NCBI RefSeq assembly: GCF_014204535.1
Contig: NZ_JACHLR010000003.1
Span: 1 to 64,000 of the forward strand
From: Novosphingobium chloroacetimidivorans
GTDB lineage: Bacteria > Pseudomonadota > Alphaproteobacteria > Sphingomonadales > Sphingomonadaceae
DNA length: 64,000 nucleotides
Direction of reading: 5' to 3'
Part shown: positions 24,310-33,422 of the stretch, one piece after another
Layout: each line of letters opens with the position of its first letter
How positions within the stretch are numbered: position 1 is the stretch's first letter
Position numbers and translations under genes: made by a program
Notes under the pieces: generated by a model
Told to the model about the DNA's origin: nothing
Database searches by the model: none
What the model saw: only the letters and a program-made list of their open reading frames with translations

Positions 24310-27096
24310 ATGTCGATGACGTCGCGTCTCGTGAGCGCACTCGTTCTGACGACTGCTCTCGTCACGCCTTCGCTGGCCTATGCGCAGGCCGATCAGAACT
24401 CGGCGCCGCAACAGCCGCCCAGCGGGCCGGAGCTTGGCAACCCCGCTCCTGCGCAGCCGGTCGACGGCGTCGACCAGGGCGATGCGGGCCAAGGCAACAC
24501 GGCCACCGCCGATGCCGCCGAAGAGGCGGCCGCTCCGGAGATTTCCGCGCCCGGCGGCGACATCATCGTCACCGGACGGCGCAGCCGCAACGTCGTCAAG
24601 GCTTCGAACCAGGTCATCTCGGTCCTCTCGGCCGAGGAAATCGCCCGCACCGGCGAAGGCGACATCGCCGGCGCGCTGGGCCGGGTCACCGGCTTGTCGG
24701 TCGTCGGCAACGGCCTCGTCTACGTGCGCGGCCTGGGTGACCGTTACTCGCTGGCGCTGCTGAACGGCTCGCCGCTCCCCAGCCCCGAGCCGCTGCGCCG
24801 CGTCGTTCCGCTCGACATCTTCCCCACCGGTGTGATCGCCTCCTCGCTGGTCCAGAAGAGCTACTCGGTGAACTACCCGGGTGAATTCGGCGGCGGCGTG
24901 ATCAACCTCACCACCAAGGCCGTTCCCAAGGAATCGTTCCTCTCGATCGGCGGCGGCGGCAGCGTCGACACCGAGACCACGGGCGACATCGGCTACTCGT
25001 ACTACGGCTCCAAGTCGGACTGGACCGGGTTCGACAACGGTGAGCGGGATCTCTCGCCCGAGCTGAAGGACTATTTCGCCAGCGGCTCGCAGGTGAACAA
25101 CGATGTCGCGCTCGGCCGCCGCGTCGGCGCTACCCTGGTGAACGCGCGCAATGCCGTCGTCCAGCGCGTGCGCGATCTGCCGCCGGGCTACTCGGTCAAC
25201 ATCACCGGCGGCACCTCGTTCGAGGTGGGCGACGCGACGCTCGGCGTGATCGCCGCAGCGGGCTTCAGCAACAAGTGGCGCAACCGCGAGGTCGTTCAGC
25301 AGACCTCCAACAGCTCCGACCTGGCGCTCAACACCGACTTCACGCGGGTCAACACCGACAACCACATCATCGCCAACGGCCTGATCGGCCTGGGCGCCGA
25401 GTTCGGCGACAACAAGATCCGCTGGACCAACCTCTACATCCGCGACACCGTCAAGCAGACCCGCCTCGGCATAGGCCGGCGCTTCGTCAGCAGCGTCACT
25501 GCGGACTACCTGCAGCAGGACACCGCCTGGTACGAACGGCAGCTGATCAACTCGCAAGTCGTCGCCGAACTGCGCCCGACGCCCGAGCTGTCGGTCGACG
25601 TGCGCGGCGGCTATGCCAATTCGCAGCGGGAGGCCCCCAACGAGTTCGGCTTCGAGTACGTGCGCACCAACGTGGGCGATCCGCAGACCCGCGACTTGTT
25701 CATCAACAACCTGAACGGCAACAGCGGCACCGCCAACGTCGCCTTCTCCGACCTCAACGAGGATCTGTGGTCGGGCGGCATCGACGTGTCGTACAAGGTT
25801 ACCCCGGACCTCAGCCTGACCGTGGGCGGCGTCTATAGCGACACCAAGCGCGTCAGCTCGCGCCGCGCCTTCACCTTCCGCGCGTCGAGCAGCTTCCCGG
25901 CCGGAGCCGCGGTGCTGCGCCCCGACCTGCTGCTGCAACCCGACCTGGTTCTGGGTGTCAACACCGACAGCAGCGGCCGGCCGACGCCGCTTGTCGGCGG
26001 GATCGACCTGATCGAGACCGATACCGGCAGCCCCAAGTTCGAAGGAAAGCTGCGCAACTACGCGGGCTATGGCAAGATCAACTGGCAGGCCACCGATGCG
26101 CTCAGCATCGATGCCGGTGTGCGCTTCGAGAAGGCACGCCAGTCGGTCGAGGCCGTGCAGGTGTTCAGCACCCCCACGGCGCTTCCGGACTCGCCGACGC
26201 TGCGCAAGGAATACTGGCTGCCGGCCGCGACGATCACCTACCAGGTCCAGCCCGACCTGCAGGTACGCCTCAGCGCATCGAAGACGATCGCCCGCCCGCA
26301 GTTCCGCGAGCTGATCTACCAACCGTTCTTCGATCCGGACAGCAACCGCCAGTACCTGGGCAACCCGCTGCTGACCGACAGCCAGCTCTACAACGCCGAA
26401 GCGCGGGTCGAGTGGTACTTCGCGCCTGACCAGCGCCTCTCGCTTTCGGGCTTCTACAAGAAGATCAAGAACCCGATCGAAAGCTACGTGTTCACGCTCT
26501 CCGACGACCTGATCACCAGCTACGCCAATGCGCCCGAAGCTCAGCTGTACGGTGCCGAAGTTGAGCTGCAGAAGTACTTCGACCTGGGTGCGAGCGGCGG
26601 CTGGTTCGCGGATCGCCGTGCGGTGGTGGTCGCCAACTACACCTACTCGAACTCCAAGCTAAAGGTCGGCGCTGACGATCAGGTGGCGATCTATCCGCAG
26701 GCGGCCGCGACCTCGGCCACCGACTTCTTCCGTGACGGCGCGCCGCTGACCGGACAGTCGGACCACCTGGTCAACCTGCAGCTCGGCCTGGAGAACACCG
26801 AGCGCCTGTCGCAGCAGACGATCCTGCTGAACTTCGCCAGCAACCGCGTCGTCAGCCGTGGCCTCAACGGAACCGAGCCGCTGCCCGACGTGATCGAGAA
26901 GCCCGGCATCACGCTCGACGTCGTGCTGCGCGAGGGCATCCAGGTGCGCGGCAAGGAAGTCGAGCTCAAGTTCGAGGCACGCAACCTGCTGCGGACCCGG
27001 CACCAGGAATACCAGGACAACGGCACCAACCGCATCCAGATCAACAGCTACGATGTGGGTCGTGTGTTCTCCCTGTCGGCGGGCATCACTTTCTGA
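24310..27096 (+). CDS. TonB-dependent outer-membrane receptor 1
   Basis: This 928-residue precursor has a signal peptide ending around LAYAQA (residue 24) and an acidic Gln/Pro/Ala-rich N-terminal stretch. The plug domain has DIIVTGRRSRNVVKASNQVI, GDIAGALGRVTGLSVVGNG and VYVRGLGDRYSLALLNGSPL. A 22-strand barrel follows, ending with the C-terminal Phe signature (VFSLSAGITF). It imports a bulky ligand across the outer membrane using TonB energy. The start ATG 24310 follows AGGGGAATTCC. The Pho-type control region and the downstream phytase suggest a phosphorus-containing ligand. Confidence 0.88.
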   Translation: MSMTSRLVSALVLTTALVTPSLAYAQADQNSAPQQPPSGPELGNPAPAQPVDGVDQGDAGQGNTATADAAEEAAAPEISAPGGDIIVTGRRSRNVVKASNQVISVLSAEEIARTGEGDIAGALGRVTGLSVVGNGLVYVRGLGDRYSLALLNGSPLPSPEPLRRVVPLDIFPTGVIASSLVQKSYSVNYPGEFGGGVINLTTKAVPKESFLSIGGGGSVDTETTGDIGYSYYGSKSDWTGFDNGERDLSPELKDYFASGSQVNNDVALGRRVGATLVNARNAVVQRVRDLPPGYSVNITGGTSFEVGDATLGVIAAAGFSNKWRNREVVQQTSNSSDLALNTDFTRVNTDNHIIANGLIGLGAEFGDNKIRWTNLYIRDTVKQTRLGIGRRFVSSVTADYLQQDTAWYERQLINSQVVAELRPTPELSVDVRGGYANSQREAPNEFGFEYVRTNVGDPQTRDLFINNLNGNSGTANVAFSDLNEDLWSGGIDVSYKVTPDLSLTVGGVYSDTKRVSSRRAFTFRASSSFPAGAAVLRPDLLLQPDLVLGVNTDSSGRPTPLVGGIDLIETDTGSPKFEGKLRNYAGYGKINWQATDALSIDAGVRFEKARQSVEAVQVFSTPTALPDSPTLRKEYWLPAATITYQVQPDLQVRLSASKTIARPQFRELIYQPFFDPDSNRQYLGNPLLTDSQLYNAEARVEWYFAPDQRLSLSGFYKKIKNPIESYVFTLSDDLITSYANAPEAQLYGAEVELQKYFDLGASGGWFADRRAVVVANYTYSNSKLKVGADDQVAIYPQAAATSATDFFRDGAPLTGQSDHLVNLQLGLENTERLSQQTILLNFASNRVVSRGLNGTEPLPDVIEKPGITLDVVLREGIQVRGKEVELKFEARNLLRTRHQEYQDNGTNRIQINSYDVGRVFSLSAGITF

Positions 27097-27140
27097 AGTA
27101 GATCCGCCGGCGCGGTTCCTGCACCTGTTCACCCTGACTT

Positions 27141-27177
27141 TGCCCCGGCCGCAGCAATGCAGCCGGGGCATTTTTTT
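27141..27177 (+). terminator. Intrinsic terminator after TonB receptor 1
   Basis: TGCCCCGGC (27141-27149) pairs with GCCGGGGCA (27162-27170) around a 12-base loop, followed by TTTTTTT (27171-27177). It is a strong rho-independent terminator 45 bp after the receptor stop codon. Confidence 0.88.
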
Positions 27178-27312
27178 GCATCCAGCGCTGACGATCGGCG
27201 GCGGCGGCATCGCGCAGTCCTGGTCTGTCCAACCCAGGACGGGCCGCATCGTGCCTGGAACTGGCGGCTCGCCCGTCGGTTCGGTCTGGACACGCTGACA
27301 GCCAGGCTGCCC

Positions 27313-27537
27313 ATGCCCACCTACACTCTTGTCCCCGACGAGCATGACTACGAGCCCGAAGAGATGGTGGCCGATGGGCCCCGGGACTTGTTGAACCGGG
27401 TCTACGGCTACGGCTGGAACGCCGCGCGCGTGCTGCAGGACGGCAGGTTCATCTTCACCGTGTCCCGCAACGTCCAGGGTGTCTGGGCCATCCTTCCGGA
27501 CCTGCCCGACCGGCCAGAACTGCCCGAGAGCGATTGA
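27313..27537 (+). CDS. Small hypothetical protein (74 aa)
   Basis: This acidic 74-residue protein (PTYTLVPDEHDYEPEEMVAD start, WNAARVLQDGRFIFTVSRN core, PDLPDRPELPESD end) has no signal peptide or membrane segment. Alternating hydrophobic stretches suggest a small mixed alpha/beta fold. I do not recognise the family. It sits alone between a strong terminator and the second receptor's promoter region, so it must have its own promoter. Codon use looks like that of its neighbours. Coding is likely but unproved. Confidence 0.5.
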   Translation: MPTYTLVPDEHDYEPEEMVADGPRDLLNRVYGYGWNAARVLQDGRFIFTVSRNVQGVWAILPDLPDRPELPESD

Positions 27538-27634
27538 GCCAAGCCTGAAGGCACACGCGCTTCGTGTTGCCCCGCAGTCACACGGAATGGTTAATAACCT
27601 GTCATCCTGACTGCCGCATCCATGTCGTGCGCGC

Positions 27635-27652
27635 TTGTAGCATCACTGTCAC
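27635..27652 (+). promoter_or_regulatory. PHO-box-like site upstream of receptor 2
   Basis: TTGTAGCATCACTGTCAC has a perfect downstream 7-mer CTGTCAC and a weak upstream arm with the correct N4 spacing. Another CTGTCAT lies at 27599, spaced one base off the consensus from a CTGCCGC. These sites are 70-120 bp before the receptor start. Confidence 0.4.
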
Positions 27653-27718
27653 CAAGGCCCGCTAGCGGCAGCGCCAACGAGCGAGGGCATGCGCCCTCCC
27701 GACGATAGGGCACCAACC

Positions 27719-30607
27719 ATGACCAAGCTACCCGTGCGGCTTCGCGCCGCACCGATGTCGACGCGCGCGCTGCTGATCGCCAGTTCGGCCTGGACCCTGC
27801 TCGGCGGGAGCGCCGCGATGGCGCAAGGCGTCGGCACCGTCCCGCCCGCGCCCACCGGCGGCGTTCCGGTGCCCGAGCAGTCCACGCCCAGCGCCGCCGC
27901 CAGCGCCGCGAGCACCACGATCGACCCGGCGACGCCAAGCCCGGGCGAAGAGATCGTCGTCACCGGCTCGCGCCCGATCGCGGAATCGATCGCGGCCGCC
28001 CTGCGCATCCAGAAGGAGTCGCCGGCTCTGGTGAGCGTCGTCTCCGCAGACGCCGCCGGCCGCCTGCCGGACCAGAACATCGCTCAGGCCGTCAGCCGCC
28101 TGCCCGGCGTCGGCGTCCAGCGCGACCAGGGCCAGGCCCGCTACATCAACTTGCGCGGCGCGCCGATCAACTGGACGACGCTGTCGATCGACGGCATCAA
28201 CATCATCAGCCCCGAAGGCCGCGACGCCCGCTTCGACTCCATCCCATCGGCGATCGCCTCGCAGATCGTGGTGCGCAAGGCGGTGACCGCCAACATGACC
28301 GGCGAGACCATCGCCGGCAACGTCGACGTCATCACCCGCTCGGCGTTCGACTATGACGGCCTGCACGTCGCCGGCAAGCTGGGCGGCGGCTATGTCGAGC
28401 TCGGCAAGCGCCAGGAATACGAAGGCCAGCTGGTCCTGGCCAACCGCTGGGACACCGGCATCGGTGAGTTCGGCGCGCTGGTTTCGGGCAGCTACTACCA
28501 GCGCGACATGGTCACCGACAATGGGGAGACCGACTGGGAAGCGGTGAGCGAAGACCGCCGCCCCGGCAACGCCGACCGCGTCTGGGCGCGCGAGACCGAG
28601 AACAAGCTCTACCGCCTGACGCGCAAGAACTACTCGGTTTCCGGCAAGCTGGAATGGAAGCCGACGCCGGATCATCGGCTGTTCGCATCCTCGATCTACA
28701 CCGCGTTCACCGACGATGAATCGCGCAACAACTACATCTTCGATCTCGATGACCAGCAGTCGCGCGTGCCCACCAGCACCGCCGCCTGCCCGACTACGAC
28801 GAGCCTGGCTGCGAATACCACCGGATACGCCGACGTTTGCGCCGGCAACACGCCTTACCAGGGCACCGTCTACGGCGTCGACCTGAACTCCAACATGCTG
28901 ATCCGCGAATACAAGCAGTCGGTCTTCACCAACACGGTCGGCGGTGACCATGATCTCGGCCGCATCCAGGTGCGCTGGCGGGGCAACTACACCCGCTCGG
29001 TGGATGACCGCTCGGCGCCGGCGCAGCTCAACTACGACAGCGGCGGCTTCGGCACCAATGGCGCCAGCGCTCCCGCAAATCGCCTCACCGTGGGTTACGA
29101 CCTGACCGACAAGAAGCACCCGTTGGTGGAGCTCTACCGCACGCTGCGCAGCTCGACCGGCGTGCTCAGCCGCGGTGCGCGCGTCAACCAGATCGAGGAC
29201 TTCGGCGCCACCCTCGCCCGCGTGCGCGGCCTGAAGGCCAAGGACGTCACCGACGCCTACACCGGCAAGCTGGACTTCAGCTACGATGCGGATTGGTTCG
29301 GCGGCACCAAGCTGATGTTCGGCGTGCAGTACGACAACCGCAAGAAGGAATCGAACGAGCGCATCCTCGACATCTCCGTCAGCTCCTCGAACAATCCCTA
29401 CAACCTGCCGCTGAACTACTCGGCCGTGGCGCTGGCGAACGACCCGGCGTTCAAGGGCGAGTACCCCCTGGGCTACCAGTTCCGCTACCATGGCAAGAAG
29501 CAGAGCATCGCCATCGTCGATCAGGCGGAGGCTGGCGGCGCTAAGTACGTCTCCACCCTGGCTAACTTCTATGATGTGCGCGAAGAAGTCTGGTCGGGCT
29601 ATGGCATGTTCGAGACCAAGATGGATTGGGGTTCGATCATCGGCGGAGCTCGCGTTGAGCACATCAAGAACGAGAGCTCGGCCTTTGCCACCGTCAACGG
29701 CACGTCCAGCCAGATCACCATCCCGCGCGACCAAACGCTGATCTATCCCAGCGTCCACTTCAATTGGGACATGGACGATACCAAGAAGCTGCGCCTGTCG
29801 TTCAGCACCGGTGCCTCGCGTCCCGACTACGATCAGCTAAGGCCGAACCTAACTGTCAGCGATGCGAACCAGACGATCTCGGGCGGCAACCCCGATGCCG
29901 AGCCCGAGCGTGCAAAGGGCGTCGACCTCTACTTCGAATGGTACATGCAGCCGCAAGGCTTCTTCTCGCTCGGTGCGTTCTACAAGGATGTGAAGGACAC
30001 GCTGTTCGACACCACACGCCCCTTCAACTCGGACGCGTTGAACCTAGACGGAGTCGATCGCTCCGGTTACATCTTCTCCGGCATCGCCAACGGTGGTGAC
30101 GGCTACATCTGGGGCATCGAAGGCGCGTTCCAGCAGCAACTCGAGGGCTACCAGGCGGACCTCGGCCTGCCGGACTGGACGGGCGGCTTCGGCATCCTCC
30201 TGAATGCCACTTACAACAAGAGCCAGGCGGAAACGCCGGACGGCCGCAAGGTCATGTTCCCCGGCACGTCCAAGTGGGTCATGAACGCCAGCCTCTTCTA
30301 TGAGAAGTACGGCTTCTCGGCGCGCGTTTCGTACCAGAACCGCACCAAGTGGATCGACGCAATCGGTGACTTCGATACCATAAACGGCGTGTTCCGCGGC
30401 ACCACGGGTGGCGACGAGTTCTGGGCGCGCGACGATGAGCTCGACGCCTCGCTGCGCTATGCGATCACGCCGAACTTCGAGGTCTATGCCGACTTCTCGA
30501 ACCTGCTGAACGGCCCCGGCCGCCGCTTCGCCGGTGTCAGCGCGCGGACGCTGGAAGTCGAGACCTTCGGGCGGCGCTACACCGGCGGCGTGCGGTTCAA
30601 CTTCTGA
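27719..30607 (+). CDS. TonB-dependent outer-membrane receptor 2
   Basis: This 962-residue precursor has a signal peptide ending near AAMAQG (about residue 36). The plug has EEIVVTGSRPIAESIAAALR, LPDQNIAQAVSRLPGVGVQR and GQARYINLRGAPINWTTLS; the barrel ends RRYTGGVRFNF with the terminal Phe. SADAAGRLPDQNIAQA is the pattern of the large sphingomonad/Caulobacter TonB receptors often tied to carbohydrate or ester uptake. ATG 27719 was chosen over 27689 because it gives the usual Lys/Arg-then-hydrophobic signal start. Its TGA overlaps the phytase ATG (TGATG), showing that the receptor and phytase are translated from one mRNA. Confidence 0.88.
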   Translation: MTKLPVRLRAAPMSTRALLIASSAWTLLGGSAAMAQGVGTVPPAPTGGVPVPEQSTPSAAASAASTTIDPATPSPGEEIVVTGSRPIAESIAAALRIQKESPALVSVVSADAAGRLPDQNIAQAVSRLPGVGVQRDQGQARYINLRGAPINWTTLSIDGINIISPEGRDARFDSIPSAIASQIVVRKAVTANMTGETIAGNVDVITRSAFDYDGLHVAGKLGGGYVELGKRQEYEGQLVLANRWDTGIGEFGALVSGSYYQRDMVTDNGETDWEAVSEDRRPGNADRVWARETENKLYRLTRKNYSVSGKLEWKPTPDHRLFASSIYTAFTDDESRNNYIFDLDDQQSRVPTSTAACPTTTSLAANTTGYADVCAGNTPYQGTVYGVDLNSNMLIREYKQSVFTNTVGGDHDLGRIQVRWRGNYTRSVDDRSAPAQLNYDSGGFGTNGASAPANRLTVGYDLTDKKHPLVELYRTLRSSTGVLSRGARVNQIEDFGATLARVRGLKAKDVTDAYTGKLDFSYDADWFGGTKLMFGVQYDNRKKESNERILDISVSSSNNPYNLPLNYSAVALANDPAFKGEYPLGYQFRYHGKKQSIAIVDQAEAGGAKYVSTLANFYDVREEVWSGYGMFETKMDWGSIIGGARVEHIKNESSAFATVNGTSSQITIPRDQTLIYPSVHFNWDMDDTKKLRLSFSTGASRPDYDQLRPNLTVSDANQTISGGNPDAEPERAKGVDLYFEWYMQPQGFFSLGAFYKDVKDTLFDTTRPFNSDALNLDGVDRSGYIFSGIANGGDGYIWGIEGAFQQQLEGYQADLGLPDWTGGFGILLNATYNKSQAETPDGRKVMFPGTSKWVMNASLFYEKYGFSARVSYQNRTKWIDAIGDFDTINGVFRGTTGGDEFWARDDELDASLRYAITPNFEVYADFSNLLNGPGRRFAGVSARTLEVETFGRRYTGGVRFNF

Positions 30608-31665
30608 TGCGGCGCGTTCCTTCCGCGATACTCACCTTTGCGTTCGCGCTGCTGGCTGGATGTGCCGAGGCTCCGGTCTCGGCACCGCTTGCACAGGGCG
30701 CGTCTGCGACCGTCACCGCACGGGGCGAGACCGTGCCGGTGGGCACCGGCGAGGATGCCGCGGACGATCCGGCGATCTGGCGCAACCCGCGCCGGCCCGC
30801 CGACAGCCTGGTGGTCGCCACAGACAAGCGCGCCGGGCTCCACCTCTATGACCTCGCCGGCCGCCACCTCGACTTCGCCCCCTCTCCCCGCCTCAACAAC
30901 GTAGACTTGCGTGCCGATGTCGCGCTTGACGGCGGACGAGGCATCATCGTCGCCGCCAGCGATCGCGCCAACGAGGCGCAGGCCCGCATCGCGCTGTTCC
31001 GGCTCGATTCCGCAGCTCGCAAGCTCGTGCCGCTCGGTAATCCCGCAGCGGGTGCCGGCGAGGCATACGGCCTGTGCCTGTGGCGCCGCGCGTCGGACAA
31101 GGCGCTGTTCGCCTTCGTGGTGATGAAGGACGGGCGCATCGACCAGTTCCGCATCGGCGCCGAGGCCCGGCCTTCGGCGCAACTGGTCCGGCAATTGCGG
31201 CTCGGCACCCAGTCCGAGGGCTGTGTCGCCGACGATCGCACCGGCATGCTCTACGTCGCGGAGGAGGACGTGGGCATCTGGCGCTTCGCGGCCGATCCTT
31301 CCGCACCTGCAACGCCTGTCCCCGGCCCCCGGGTTGACAGGCGCTTCCTCGTCGCCGACGCGGAAGGCCTGGCGATCGCGCCCAAGGGACGCAGCGGCGG
31401 CTGGCTGATCGGATCGAGCCAGGGCGACGATGCCTATGCGGTATGGCGCCTGCCCGACCTCAAGCCCGTCGGCCGCTTCCGCATCGGCGCGGGGCAGTTC
31501 GGCGCGACGTCGCAGACCGATGGGATCGAGATCGCGCTGGGCAACTTCGGCCCGGAGTTTCCCAAAGGGCTGATGGTCGCACAGGACGGCGACAACGCGC
31601 CCAGCATGCAGAACTTCAAGCTCGTGTCCTGGGATGACATCGCCAAGGCCTTGCACCTGAAGTGA
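30607..31665 (+). CDS. Beta-propeller phytase, lipoprotein
   Basis: This 352-residue 3-phytase-like protein has a lipoprotein signal (AILTFAFALLAGCAEA, Cys near residue 19) and the six-bladed propeller motifs of the BPP family. They are EDAADDPAIWRNP, VVATDKRAGLHLYDLAGR, RLNNVDLRAD, GMLYVAEEDVGIWRF, ADAEGLAIAPK, GSSQGDDAYAVW, SQTDGIEIA and FPKGLMVAQDG. These acidic residues bind calcium and phosphate. The enzyme releases phosphate from calcium-phytate and is probably anchored in the outer membrane or periplasm. It is translationally coupled to TonB receptor 2, and an alkaline phosphatase gene follows 52 bp later. Confidence 0.88.
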   Translation: MRRVPSAILTFAFALLAGCAEAPVSAPLAQGASATVTARGETVPVGTGEDAADDPAIWRNPRRPADSLVVATDKRAGLHLYDLAGRHLDFAPSPRLNNVDLRADVALDGGRGIIVAASDRANEAQARIALFRLDSAARKLVPLGNPAAGAGEAYGLCLWRRASDKALFAFVVMKDGRIDQFRIGAEARPSAQLVRQLRLGTQSEGCVADDRTGMLYVAEEDVGIWRFAADPSAPATPVPGPRVDRRFLVADAEGLAIAPKGRSGGWLIGSSQGDDAYAVWRLPDLKPVGRFRIGAGQFGATSQTDGIEIALGNFGPEFPKGLMVAQDGDNAPSMQNFKLVSWDDIAKALHLK

Positions 31666-31717
31666 AGACCCACATCGACGCTCGCGGCAAGGCTGGGGCG
31701 AGTTGGAGCACTGATCC

Positions 31718-32845
31718 ATGACTTATCCGCCCACCTCACGTACGCGTCTCCGCAAGGTCGCCGCCCTGCTCGCCGGCATGGTGGCGCTCGTCAGCGCGCC
31801 CCTCGCTGCCAAGCAAGAGCCGCAGCGTGCGCGCAACGTGATCCTGTTCCTCGGCGATGCCGGGGGCCTGTCCACGCTCAATGCCGCGGGCATCCTGGCG
31901 CACGACAAGCCGCAGTCGCTGTACATCCAGTCGATGCCGCATATCGGCCTGTCGGACACGTCCTCCACCGACCGCTGGGTGACGGACTCCGCCGCCGGGA
32001 TGACCGCGATCATGACCGGTCGCAAGACCGGCAACGGCGTCGTCTCGATGGCACCCGGTCCCGGCGGCGCGCCGCTCAAGACCTTGCTCGAATATGCCGA
32101 GGAACGCGGCCTCTCGACCGGGGTCGTCACCAACATGAAGATCTGGGATGCGACGCCCGCCGCCTGCTACGCGCATGCCGCATCGCGCAAGAGCAAGGAC
32201 GAGATCTTTGCCCAGATGCTTAGGCCCCGCTTCGGCAACGGTGTCGACATCCTGCTCGGCAAGGGCAAGGCGGACGCGCTCGCCTCGTTCTCGGCGCGCG
32301 GGACCAGCGCGCAGCAGGCGTTCACCGGCGCCGGCTATCGCTTCGGTGACGATCCGGCGCTGATCGGCTCGGCCAGCCGCGCGGTGGTGCTGCGCGACGA
32401 GGACTACGCGCCGCTCCCTGCCGTATCGGCCACGGTCAAGCAGCTGGCCCGCAATCCAAAGGGCTACTTCCTGATGGTCGAGTGGGACATGCACACCGAC
32501 GATCCACAGGCAGGCCTGCGCCACGTGATCGAGATGGACGACATGATCCGCCAGATCAGCGCGCAGGCCGGCAAGGACACGCTGATCCTCTTCACCGCCG
32601 ACCACAGCTTCGGGCTGCGCCTGATGGGGGGCAAGCGGGGCACGCCATTGCAGGCGCAGTTCGATGCAGAGGCGACCAAACCCGGTGCCACTCCGGCGAA
32701 CAACGCTGTGATCCCTGTCGACGACGGGCATTCGGGCGAGGAAGTGATCGCCGCCGCTTCAGGTCCGGGCGCCGAACGCGTGCGCGGCTTCTTTCCGAAT
32801 ACACAACTGTTCGACGTGATGCTGGAGGCGTTCGGCTGGCGCTGA
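31718..32845 (+). CDS. Periplasmic alkaline phosphatase (PhoA superfamily)
   Basis: This 375-residue precursor has a signal peptide ending around APLAAK (residue 32). The active-site Ser91 lies in VTDSAAGMTAIMTGRKTGNG. The first metal site is NVILFLGDAGG, the second is VEWDMHTDDPQAGLRHVIEM, and FTADHSFGLRL and DDGHSGEEVIAAA supply the remaining Asp/His ligands. It removes phosphate from monoesters in the periplasm. It is shorter than E. coli PhoA and lacks its crown insertions. The neighbouring phytase and TonB receptors indicate a joint role in phosphate acquisition. Confidence 0.9.
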   Translation: MTYPPTSRTRLRKVAALLAGMVALVSAPLAAKQEPQRARNVILFLGDAGGLSTLNAAGILAHDKPQSLYIQSMPHIGLSDTSSTDRWVTDSAAGMTAIMTGRKTGNGVVSMAPGPGGAPLKTLLEYAEERGLSTGVVTNMKIWDATPAACYAHAASRKSKDEIFAQMLRPRFGNGVDILLGKGKADALASFSARGTSAQQAFTGAGYRFGDDPALIGSASRAVVLRDEDYAPLPAVSATVKQLARNPKGYFLMVEWDMHTDDPQAGLRHVIEMDDMIRQISAQAGKDTLILFTADHSFGLRLMGGKRGTPLQAQFDAEATKPGATPANNAVIPVDDGHSGEEVIAAASGPGAERVRGFFPNTQLFDVMLEAFGWR

Positions 32846-32868
32846 GGCGCCTTGGAGCGCCAAGCGCC
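32846..32868. terminator. Hairpin between convergent genes
   Basis: The sequence GGCGCCTTGG then CCAAGCGCC forms a nearly perfect stem with a one-base bulge around a GAGCG-type loop, between the alkaline phosphatase and regA stops. There is no clear T run. It may serve both convergent transcripts. Confidence 0.45.
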
Positions 32869-32879
32869 AGCAAGGGCAG

Positions 32880-33422
32880 TTACTTGACCGGGCGCTTCTC
32901 GAGCTTGCGAGCCAGGGTGCGGCGATGCATGCCGAGCCGGCGCGCGGTTTCCGAGATGTTGAAGCCGGTGGCCGCCAGCGTCTCGTTGATCGTCTCCCAC
33001 TCGCGCGTCTTGGGCGTGGCGGCGCGTGCGGCGATGGCGACTTCGGGATCGGCGGTGGTGCGGCCGAACGCGGCCTCGATGTCGTCGGTGGTGGATGGCT
33101 TCACCAGATAGTGTTGCGCGCCCAGCTTGATCGCCTCCACGGCAGTGGCGATGCTGGCATAGCCGGTGAGCACCACGATCGGCATCGCCGGGTCGAGCGC
33201 GTGGAGCTGCTGCACGCAGGGCAGGCCCGAGCTGGTCCCCAGCTTGAGGTCGACGACGGCATGAGTCGGCCTGCGCTGGCTTAGCAGCGCGTCGAGTTGC
33301 GCCGGATCGCTGGCCACGCGCACGCGGTAGCCGCGACGCTCGAACGATCGCTGCAAGGTGCGGGCGAAGGTCTCGTCGTCCTCGACGATCAGCAATTCGG
33401 GCGGCAGTTCGGGCTCAGCCAT
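32880..33422 (-). CDS. regA: Redox response regulator RegA/PrrA/ActR type
   Basis: This 180-residue regulator has a receiver with LLIVEDDETFARTLQ, phospho-acceptor Asp58 in THAVVDLKLGTSSG, Thr in VVLTGYASIATAVEA and Lys in HYLVKPSTTDDIEAAF. A Fis-type helix-turn-helix follows at the end (NISETARRLGMHRRTLARKL), nearly identical to RegA/PrrA. RegA controls respiration, carbon and nitrogen metabolism in response to redox state. The start at 33422 is favoured because GGAGG lies seven bases upstream, whereas ATG 33428 is too close. It overlaps the end of regB by 8 bp and is the last gene of the cyo-surf1-regBA unit. Confidence 0.9.
   Translation of the reverse strand: MAEPELPPELLIVEDDETFARTLQRSFERRGYRVRVASDPAQLDALLSQRRPTHAVVDLKLGTSSGLPCVQQLHALDPAMPIVVLTGYASIATAVEAIKLGAQHYLVKPSTTDDIEAAFGRTTADPEVAIAARAATPKTREWETINETLAATGFNISETARRLGMHRRTLARKLEKRPVK

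Noticed and set aside
23557..26322. 921-codon open frame on the minus strand opposite TonB receptor 1
   Set aside because: High GC content keeps antisense frames open. The product is Arg/Ala/Asp-rich without motifs, and the plus strand is a complete receptor gene.
27599..27617. Additional PHO box CTGTCAT-N5-CTGCCGC
   Set aside because: The spacer is five bases rather than four and the second arm is poor, so it is mentioned only as supporting context for the site at 27635.
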